6,293 bases of DNA, taken from positions 1-6,293 of the forward strand of contig CALDGN010000106.1 of NCBI GenBank assembly GCA_937942965.1. The letters run 5' to 3'. The stretch comes from an uncultured Acidimicrobiales bacterium. GTDB taxonomy: Bacteria > Actinomycetota > Acidimicrobiia > Acidimicrobiales > UBA10347. This document shows positions 1 through 5,139 of this stretch, in pieces. Both the position numbers and the translations under genes were made by a program. Numbering within the stretch: position 1 is the stretch's first letter; every line of letters begins with the position of its first letter. The notes beneath the pieces were generated by a model. That model was not told the origin of the DNA, did no database searches, and saw only the letters and a list, made by a program, of their open reading frames with translations.

Positions 1-718
1 CGCCATCCCGTGCGAAGTCGTCACCGGCGACGGCTTGACAGCGCCCGAAATCGACCTCACCTTTACCGGCCAAACCGACACCGCGTGTGATTTGGACCCG
101 AACGGCGCCGAGGCGTTCCCTGACAAGCCCGTTCGCCTGGCGTTGCTGTTCTCCATGTTCATGCACGCCGGCTGGATGCACCTGGGCGGCAACATGCTGT
201 TCCTGTGGATCTTCGGCAACAACGTCGAAGACCACCTCGGGCCCGTGATCTATCTGCTCTTCTATCTCGTGGGCGGGTTCGCCGCGTCGGCTGCTCATAT
301 CGGGTTGCAGCCCGACAGCACGATCCCCGTCGTCGGCGCATCAGGGGCGGTGGCCGCAGTTATGGGGGCGTATGCGATCTGGTTCCCGAACGCGCCAATA
401 CGCACGCTGATCTTCATCATCCTCAAAGACATCAAAGCCAAGTGGTGGCTCGGCTTCTGGTTCCTCAGCCAGTTCTTCATCGGCGCCGACAGCGGCATCG
501 CCTGGGCTGCACACGTCGGCGGCTTCGTGTTCGGCGCCGCCATCGGGCTTCTGGTCCGCATGTCCCGAGGCTCACAGCGCACCGTCTTCACCGAGCCCTA
601 CCAGCCTCCACCACCGGCCTATGAGCCCGCACCGTACGAGCCTCCCCAACCATGGGACTCAACCGGAGGCGCCGGCGACGGCCCCTACGCCCAACCCCGC
701 CGCATCACCCGCTTCTAA
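1..718 (+). CDS. Rhomboid family intramembrane serine protease, 3' part (5' end outside the window)
   Basis: This encodes the C-terminal part of a rhomboid (S54) protease, a membrane enzyme that cuts transmembrane segments of other proteins. The frame is open from base 2 to the TAA at 716-718, and the first transmembrane helix of the family is missing, so the gene begins left of the window; the in-frame TTG at 35 is not taken as the start. Counting that TTG as residue 1, the family landmarks appear in order: the H-A-G-W-x-H-L-G-G-N-M segment at about 44-54, the catalytic serine in G-A-S-G (Ser103), and the catalytic histidine in A-A-H-V-G-G-F (His160). Hydrophobic helices surround them. After the last helix (about 163-175) comes a cytosolic-type tail of about 50 residues that is rich in proline and tyrosine (about 187-208). 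The gene converges on korB with a shared hairpin between. The family is secure; the substrate is unknown. Confidence 0.93.
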   Translation, partial: AIPCEVVTGDGLTAPEIDLTFTGQTDTACDLDPNGAEAFPDKPVRLALLFSMFMHAGWMHLGGNMLFLWIFGNNVEDHLGPVIYLLFYLVGGFAASAAHIGLQPDSTIPVVGASGAVAAVMGAYAIWFPNAPIRTLIFIILKDIKAKWWLGFWFLSQFFIGADSGIAWAAHVGGFVFGAAIGLLVRMSRGSQRTVFTEPYQPPPPAYEPAPYEPPQPWDSTGGAGDGPYAQPRRITRF

Positions 719-737
719 GCGGCGCTCACCCGAAAAC

Positions 738-774
738 GACAAATGCCCCGTGGCCAAAGCCACGGGGCATTGTC
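738..774. terminator. Bidirectional intrinsic-type terminator between rhomboid and korB
   Basis: A perfect 13-bp inverted repeat has arms at 742-754 and 759-771 (AATGCCCCGTGGC and its complement) and a 4-base loop CAAA. Allowing one bulged A, the stem extends three more pairs to 738-774. It lies in the 71-bp gap between two converging genes, 20 bp after the rhomboid stop and 16 bp after the korB stop. Read from korB, the stem is followed by a T-rich stretch (TTTGTCGTTTTC); read from the rhomboid gene, the following T content is weaker. Termination in both directions is inferred from position and stem strength. Confidence 0.85.
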
Positions 775-789
775 AGTTCTACGTGCCGG

Positions 790-1815
790 CTACGCCGTTA
801 CGTCCCAGGTGGGAAGTGAGCGGAGCAGGCCGTGAAGATCGCCGGCGCCGTGTGATGCGGTGACCTCGTCAACCTGACGGTTGACCTCGGCCGCATACTC
901 AGGACGCTCGACGGCACGGAACACACCAACCGGAGTCGGCATCGTCGGCGCAGTCGCCAGACGGCTGATCGCAAACGCAAGCGCCGGATCCTCAGACGCC
1001 TCGTCGTGCACGAGCAGTGCATCGGAGCCGACATCGGCAATCTCGACGATCTCAATCTGGCCAGCAGAGTTCATGGCCAGGCCACGTTCCTGCTCGGCAC
1101 CGAAACGGATCGGCTCGCCATGCACCAAGTTGATCAGCATTGCATCGCGCTTGTCACGCTTGGTGATCTGCGCGAACGCACCGTCATTGAAGACGTTGCA
1201 GTTCTGGTAGATCTCGACGATCGCAGCACCCTTGTGGGCGTGCGCACGACGGAACATTTCCTGCATGTGCTTGCGGTCCATGTCGTGGGTACGAGCCACG
1301 AAGGTCGCCTCGGCACCAATCGCCAAGCTGATCGGGTTGAACGGCTCGTCGATGCTGCCAACCGGGGTCGACTTGGTGACCTTGCCCGGCTCGCTCGTCG
1401 GCGAGTACTGACCCTTGGTCAGGCCGTAGATCTGGTTGTTGAACAACAGGATCTTGATGTTGACGTTGCGACGCAGCGCATGGATCAGGTGGTTGCCACC
1501 GATCGAGAGCATGTCGCCATCGCCACCGATGACCCACACGTCGAGGTCGGGGCGAGCCACGGCCAAGCCGGTCGATACCGCCGGCGCACGACCATGGATG
1601 CTGTGCATGCCATAGGTGTCCATGTAGTACGGGAACCGAGCGGCGCAACCGATGCCGGAAATGAACACCGTGTTCTCACGGCGAACACCCAGCTCGGGCA
1701 TCAGCATCTGGACGGCGGTCAGGATCGAATAATCGCCACAGCCGGGACACCAGCGTGGTTCCTGATCGCTGGTCCAGTCGGCCTTGGTGGTCTCTGGAAC
1801 GGTCGTATCGCTCAT
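790..1815 (-). CDS. korB: 2-oxoacid (2-oxoglutarate):ferredoxin oxidoreductase, beta subunit
   Basis: This is the thiamine-diphosphate and iron-sulfur subunit (341 aa) of a cytosolic 2-oxoacid:ferredoxin oxidoreductase, which with KorA converts 2-oxoglutarate and CoA to succinyl-CoA while reducing ferredoxin. In the sequence, W-C-P-G-C-G at 22-27 supplies two cysteines, and Cys57 (G-I-G-C) and Cys206 (Q-N-C-N) are the likely other ligands of the single [4Fe-4S] cluster. The ThDP-Mg motif begins at G-D-G-D (98-101) and ends at N126-N127, followed by Q-I-Y-G-L-T-K-G-Q-Y-S-P-T-S, which is typical of KorB. I chose the ATG at 1815 because it overlaps the korA stop as ATGA and has GGGAG 7 bases upstream. 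The frame is open further upstream, but that part lies inside korA. Length and motifs fit the actinobacterial KorB type. Preference for 2-oxoglutarate over other 2-oxoacids is inferred from overall resemblance. Confidence 0.94.
   Translation of the reverse strand: MSDTTVPETTKADWTSDQEPRWCPGCGDYSILTAVQMLMPELGVRRENTVFISGIGCAARFPYYMDTYGMHSIHGRAPAVSTGLAVARPDLDVWVIGGDGDMLSIGGNHLIHALRRNVNIKILLFNNQIYGLTKGQYSPTSEPGKVTKSTPVGSIDEPFNPISLAIGAEATFVARTHDMDRKHMQEMFRRAHAHKGAAIVEIYQNCNVFNDGAFAQITKRDKRDAMLINLVHGEPIRFGAEQERGLAMNSAGQIEIVEIADVGSDALLVHDEASEDPALAFAISRLATAPTMPTPVGVFRAVERPEYAAEVNRQVDEVTASHGAGDLHGLLRSLPTWDVTA
1812..1815 (-). other. korA stop / korB start overlap (ATGA), with korB Shine-Dalgarno just upstream
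   Basis: On the minus strand the korB ATG (1815-1813) shares bases with the korA TGA (1814-1812). A GGGAG at 1827-1823, inside the last codons of korA, sits 7 bases before the ATG. This fixes the korB start and indicates translational coupling, which suits two subunits needed in equal amounts. Confidence 0.9.
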
Positions 1816-3689
1816 TGGAGTGCTCCCACGATGACGTCGTAGATCTCTGCTGCTGTGAAAGGTTGGCCCTTGACCTTGGACACCGTTTGGGCGTCGACCA
1901 GGTATTCGGCCCGGACCAGCTTCGAGAGCTGGCCGAGGTTCATTTCCGGAACGATGACCTTGGGGTAGCGCTTGAGCACATCGCCTAGGTCCTTCGGGAA
2001 CGGATTGAGGTGCGTCAGGTGCGCGTGCGCAACCGAGTGGCCAGCGGCGGTTGCTCGTCGCACGGCGCTCGTGATGGCGCCCCACGTCGAACCCCAGCCG
2101 AGGACGAGCAGGTCTGCGTCGTCGGGGCCGGTCACCATCGTTGGTGGGATGTCATCGGCGATGACGGCCACCTTGTCGGCCCGGATCTGCACCATGTGTG
2201 CGTGGTTGTCCGGGTCATAGGAGATGTTGCCGGTGCCGTCCTGCTTCTCGATGCCGCCGACGCGGTGCTCGAGTCCGGGGGTGCCGGGAATCGCCCACGG
2301 ACGTGCCAGCGTGACCGGGTCACGCAGGTACGGCCAGAAGACGTCTTCGCCTTCGTCGTTCTTGGCGTTCGGCGCCGTCGCGAACTCGACATCGATCGCC
2401 GGAAGCGAGTCGACGTCGGGCAGCTTCCATGGCTCGGTGCCGTTGGCCAGATAGCCATCGGAGAGAAACATGACTGGCGTGCGGTACTTGAGCGCCAGGC
2501 GACACGCCTCGATCGCAGCGTCGAAACACTGGGCCGGGCTGTAGCTGGCAACGATCGGCATCGGCGACTCGCCATGGCGGCCGTACATGGCCATCATGAG
2601 GTCGGCGGCCTCGGTCTTGGTCGGAAGACCCGTTGACGGGCCACCACGCTGGATGTTGACGATCACGAGCGGCAACTCAAGGCTGAGTGCCAGACCCATT
2701 GCTTCGCCCTTGAGCGCAACGCCGGGACCACTTGTCGTGGTCACACCGATATGGCCACCGAAGCTGGCGCCGACCGCAGAGGCGACTGCGGCGATCTCGT
2801 CTTCGGCCTGCAGCGTGCGGATGTTGAACGACTTCTTCGACGAAAGCTCGTGAAGAATGTCCGACGCAGGCGTGATCGGGTACGAACCCAGGAACATCGG
2901 GATGCCCGACAGCTGCGTCGCTGCGACGAGGCCCCACGACAACGCGGTGTTGCCGTTGATGTTCGTATAGGTGCCCGGTTCGAGCTTGGCGGGAGAGATC
3001 GTGACCTTGTGGGCGCCGAGCTCAGCCGTCTCACCGAACGCGTGGCCGGCCTTGAACGCCGCGGTGTTCGCCGCGACGACCAGTTCGTTCTTGGCGAACT
3101 TGGCCTTGATCCAGTCGGTCGTCGTCTCCATCGGACGGCTGTACATCCACGACACGAGACCGAGGGCAAAGAAGTTCTTCGACCGATCCGCGTCGCGAGG
3201 CTTCACGCCGAGTTCAGCGCACGCCTCTTTGGTCAGCGACGTCATCGGAACCTTGATGAGCGTGTAGCCATCGAGGCTGCCGTCTTCGAGCGGATTCTCG
3301 CTGTTGGCGTAACCCGCCTTGGCCAGGTTGCGCTCGTCGAACGTGTCCTCGTTGGCGATGATCGTGCCGCCCGGAAGCAGACGATGCAGTTCGCTCGCCA
3401 ATGCAGCAGGGTTCATGGCCACGAGCACGCTCGGGGCGTCGCCAGGCGTGGTGATGTCGTGGTCACTGATCTGGACCTGGAACGCCGACACACCGGCGAG
3501 CGTGCCCGCAGGGGCCCGGATCTCTGCCGGGAAGTCGGGCAGGGTCGCGAGATCGTTCCCGTAGAGCGCACTCGCACTCGTGAAACGGTCACCCGTGAGC
3601 TGCATGCCGTCGCCGGAGTCACCGGCGAAACGGATAATGATGTGGTCAACCGATGTCTCATCGAGGTTGGCCGGGGCTGTGTCGGTCAC
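1812..3689 (-). CDS. korA: 2-oxoacid (2-oxoglutarate):ferredoxin oxidoreductase, fused gamma-alpha subunit
   Basis: This is the 625-aa partner of KorB. Residues about 15-215 form the gamma domain, opening with I-R-F-A-G-D-S-G-D-G (19-28). Residues about 246 to 480 form the pyrimidine-binding alpha domain, with G-S-Y-P-I-T-P-A-S-D (268-277), the E-D-E-I-A-A segment (296-301), T-S-G-P-G (319-323) and G-G-P-S-T-G-L-P-T-K-T-E (349-360). The remainder matches the C-terminal domain, including the conserved G-L-E-H-R (472-476) and Y-D-P-D-N-H (491-496) stretches. Gamma-alpha fusion is the usual layout for KorA in actinobacteria and related lineages, where the enzyme can serve as an alternative to 2-oxoglutarate dehydrogenase in the citric acid cycle. 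The start is GTG at 3689: the frame upstream runs to a stop at 3756-3758 with no other ATG, GTG or TTG, and GAAGGGA lies 5 bases before the GTG. No ferredoxin gene is adjacent. The exact substrate is inferred. Confidence 0.94.
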   Translation of the reverse strand: MTDTAPANLDETSVDHIIIRFAGDSGDGMQLTGDRFTSASALYGNDLATLPDFPAEIRAPAGTLAGVSAFQVQISDHDITTPGDAPSVLVAMNPAALASELHRLLPGGTIIANEDTFDERNLAKAGYANSENPLEDGSLDGYTLIKVPMTSLTKEACAELGVKPRDADRSKNFFALGLVSWMYSRPMETTTDWIKAKFAKNELVVAANTAAFKAGHAFGETAELGAHKVTISPAKLEPGTYTNINGNTALSWGLVAATQLSGIPMFLGSYPITPASDILHELSSKKSFNIRTLQAEDEIAAVASAVGASFGGHIGVTTTSGPGVALKGEAMGLALSLELPLVIVNIQRGGPSTGLPTKTEAADLMMAMYGRHGESPMPIVASYSPAQCFDAAIEACRLALKYRTPVMFLSDGYLANGTEPWKLPDVDSLPAIDVEFATAPNAKNDEGEDVFWPYLRDPVTLARPWAIPGTPGLEHRVGGIEKQDGTGNISYDPDNHAHMVQIRADKVAVIADDIPPTMVTGPDDADLLVLGWGSTWGAITSAVRRATAAGHSVAHAHLTHLNPFPKDLGDVLKRYPKVIVPEMNLGQLSKLVRAEYLVDAQTVSKVKGQPFTAAEIYDVIVGALQ

Positions 3690-3694
3690 ATTGG

Positions 3695-3701
3695 TCCCTT
3701 C
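3695..3701 (-). promoter_or_regulatory. Shine-Dalgarno site of korA, fixing its GTG start
   Basis: Read on the minus strand, GAAGGGA is followed by a 5-base spacer and then the GTG at 3689-3687. Together with the lack of any other start codon upstream, this supports GTG initiation of korA. Confidence 0.7.
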
Positions 3702-3727
3702 GCTGGAGATAGACCGAGGGGCGTGCC

Positions 3728-3743
3728 TGTAACAAAGGTCACA
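3728..3743. promoter_or_regulatory. Candidate CRP/GlxR-type operator upstream of korA
   Basis: TGTAACAAAGGTCACA matches the CRP-family consensus TGTGA-N6-TCACA at 9 of 10 defined positions; on the minus strand it reads TGTGA-CCTTTG-TTACA. Its near edge is 39 bp from the korA start codon and its far edge is about 100 bp from the SDR start. cAMP-CRP-family regulators of actinobacteria (GlxR, mycobacterial Crp) bind this motif and often control central carbon metabolism. The match is seen directly; function is inferred, and one such match can occur by chance in a genome. Confidence 0.5.
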
Positions 3744-3843
3744 CCGCCGTCGAAACTAGTCGCTGCATGGTGCAGAAACGCAACAGGGAACACCATTTTC
3801 GGAATCCCGACGTTGGGCCGTATTTCTGGGTGATCATGGGTGG

Positions 3844-4599
3844 ATGAGCTCAGCGTCCAAGGTCATGTTCATCACCGGTGCCAGTCGAGGAATCGGCGCC
3901 GCAACCGCACAGCGGGCCGCAGCCGACGGATGGTCGGTCGGCATCGGCTACAACAGCCGATCCGATGCGGCCGACGAGGTCGCTGAGGCGTGTCGAGCTG
4001 CAGGAGCACAAACCGTTTCCATTCAGGTCGACGTGGCCGACGAGACAGGCGTCATTGCCGCGTTCGATGCAGTCACCGATGCACTCGGACCGATCTCCTC
4101 GGTGATCGTCAATGCTGGGATTCTGTTCGAAGTGTGTCGCCTCGACGAGATGTCGCTGGATCGCGTGCGACGCGTGATGGACGTCAACGTGCTCGGCGCG
4201 TTCTTGTGCGCCCGCGAGGCGGTGCTGCGAATGTCGACCCGCCACGGCGGCTCGGGCGGCACGATCGTCAACGTCGGATCTGCAGCCGCGTACCTCGGAA
4301 GCGCGAACGAGTTCATCGACTACGCCGCCTCGAAGGGCGCCATGGACACGATGACGATCGGGCTCGCCCGCGAAGTTGCTGATGAAGGCATCCGCGTCAA
4401 CTGTGTGCGTCCGGGACTGATCGACACGACGATTCACGCCGACGCGGGCGTGCCGGACCGGGTTGAGCTGTTGAAGGGCAACATCCCGATGCAACGTGGC
4501 GGCACCCCGGACGAGGTCGCCGATCTGATCCTGTATCTGGCGGGCGACCGATCCACCTATGTGACGGGCAGCTTGATCAACGTGTCCGGCGGCCGCTAG
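3844..4599 (+). CDS. Short-chain dehydrogenase/reductase (classical SDR, FabG-like)
   Basis: This is a complete 251-aa classical SDR, a soluble NAD(P)(H)-dependent oxidoreductase acting on an alcohol or carbonyl group. The Rossmann fold opens with T-G-A-S-R-G-I-G at 11-18. Asp64 (V-D-V, 63-65) follows beta-3, V-N-A-G is at 89-92, and Asn115 is the structural/catalytic Asn. Ser146 and the Y-A-A-S-K box (Tyr160, Lys164) complete the catalytic tetrad. R-P-G at 189-191 and the C-terminal G-S-L-I-N-V-S-G-G (242-250) are typical. Arg15 in the glycine motif hints at NADP(H) preference, which is inference. ATG 3844 is the first standard start after an in-frame TAG at 3757-3759. GGGTGA at 3828-3833 is a modest Shine-Dalgarno with a 10-base gap. 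The gene stands alone, divergent from korA. The substrate cannot be told; 3-oxoacyl-ACP reductase is only one of many possibilities. Confidence 0.92.
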   Translation: MSSASKVMFITGASRGIGAATAQRAAADGWSVGIGYNSRSDAADEVAEACRAAGAQTVSIQVDVADETGVIAAFDAVTDALGPISSVIVNAGILFEVCRLDEMSLDRVRRVMDVNVLGAFLCAREAVLRMSTRHGGSGGTIVNVGSAAAYLGSANEFIDYAASKGAMDTMTIGLAREVADEGIRVNCVRPGLIDTTIHADAGVPDRVELLKGNIPMQRGGTPDEVADLILYLAGDRSTYVTGSLINVSGGR

Positions 4600-4701
4600 G
4601 TACGTCTGGCCGAGAGTGTCGCACCCTGCGCGTAGCTTCTCGAGGACAGCCCCACGGCTGCTTCGGCTTCCCCCGAAACTCCAAACCTCTGGAGAACCAC
4701 C
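4600..4701 (+). promoter_or_regulatory. Leader / promoter region of the SSB-like gene
   Basis: This 102-bp gap separates the SDR stop from the SSB-like GTG. TAGCTT at 4633-4638 could be a -10 element, but I see no matching -35 at the right distance. There is no convincing terminator hairpin after the SDR gene, so read-through from it is possible. A short inverted repeat, CTCCA (4679-4683) and TGGAG (4690-4694), could pair and cover the Shine-Dalgarno, though five pairs is weak. Confidence 0.3.
4691..4695 (+). promoter_or_regulatory. Shine-Dalgarno site of the SSB-like gene, fixing its GTG start
   Basis: GGAGA lies 6 bases before the GTG at 4702-4704. No ATG occurs in this frame until Met69, which is already inside the OB fold, so the GTG is the best start. 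Confidence 0.75.
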
Positions 4702-5136
4702 GTGGCAACGTCCTCAACCATCACACCCCAGGCTGGCACCGACTCGACGTCATCTCAGGCTGAGCTGCCGATCGCCTGTAATCACGCGCTGATCATCGGC
4801 GAGCTCGTCACCGAGCCCGAGACCCGTTCGCTGCCAGGCGGTACCGAGCTGCTTTCGTTCAGTCTCACCGTGCGGCGCACTGGCGCCCAGACAACGTCGG
4901 TGCCGATGGTCTGGTACGACCCGCCCAAGCGCGTTCATTCCTGGAAGCTCGGGGTGCACATCGTTGCGACCGGATCCGTCGTGCGCCGTTTCTACCGGGC
5001 TGGAGCCGTCACGGCCTCTCGCACCGAGGTCACCGTCGACCAGGCCGACCTCGTAACCCGACGTGCCGCGGCGAAACGCATCGTCAGCCAAGCGAACGAT
5101 CGCTTGGCGGCAACGCTTGATGCTGTTGAGAGCTAG
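4702..5136 (+). CDS. Divergent single-stranded DNA-binding (SSB-like) OB-fold protein
   Basis: This 144-aa protein resembles bacterial SSB, which coats single-stranded DNA during replication and repair. A polar Ser/Thr-rich leader (1-22) precedes an OB fold of about 26-118. N-H-A-L-I-I-G-E-L (27-35) followed by E-P-E-T-R-S-L-P-G-G-T (38-48) and L-S-F-S-L-T-V-R-R (51-59) matches the first strands of SSB. V-W-Y-D-P-P-K (70-76) and V-A-T-G-S-V-V-R-R-F-Y-R (88-99) match the middle strands in altered form. The C-terminus (about 119-144) is a short, probably helical segment ending A-V-E-S. It lacks both the flexible Gly-rich linker and the acidic DDDIPF-type tip with which canonical SSB recruits partner proteins, so this is likely a secondary SSB paralogue or a specialised OB-fold protein rather than the housekeeping SSB. 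Its stop is 3 bp from that of the next gene, which runs the other way. Confidence 0.8.
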   Translation: MATSSTITPQAGTDSTSSQAELPIACNHALIIGELVTEPETRSLPGGTELLSFSLTVRRTGAQTTSVPMVWYDPPKRVHSWKLGVHIVATGSVVRRFYRAGAVTASRTEVTVDQADLVTRRAAAKRIVSQANDRLAATLDAVES

Positions 5137-5139
5137 CTG

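Larger units (their letters stand above)
3690..3843. promoter_or_regulatory. Divergent korA / SDR intergenic control region
   Basis: These 154 bp separate two genes pointing away from each other, so promoters for both must lie here or inside the genes. For korA a weak candidate is TTGTTA (3735-3730) and TATCTC (3711-3706) with an 18-bp spacer; it would give a very short leader that cuts into the Shine-Dalgarno, so I do not trust it. For the SDR gene, TATTTC at 3821-3826 is a possible -10 without a clear -35. A 5-bp inverted repeat, CTGCA-TGG-TGCAG, lies at 3763-3775. The strongest element is the CRP-like palindrome listed separately. Confidence 0.45.

Noticed and set aside
35..37. TTG as the start of the rhomboid gene
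   Set aside because: The frame is open back to the window edge and the first transmembrane helix would be missing, so the gene starts further left.
1006..1842. Open frame on + (278 codons) antisense to korB
   Set aside because: It mirrors the conserved korB codons. The product shows no recognisable motif and no Shine-Dalgarno supports it.
1816..2085. Longer korB starting about 90 codons upstream
   Set aside because: The extension lies inside the korA 3' end, matches no KorB N-terminus, and the ATGA junction with a Shine-Dalgarno gives a far better start.
2751..3833. Long open frame on + (360 codons) antisense to korA
   Set aside because: It lies fully opposite a clear korA coding frame, its translation is Arg-rich without any family motif, and long antisense frames are common in GC-rich DNA.
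3850..4494. Open frame on minus (214 codons) antisense to the SDR gene
   Set aside because: The SDR frame on + carries every expected motif; this one is its shadow.
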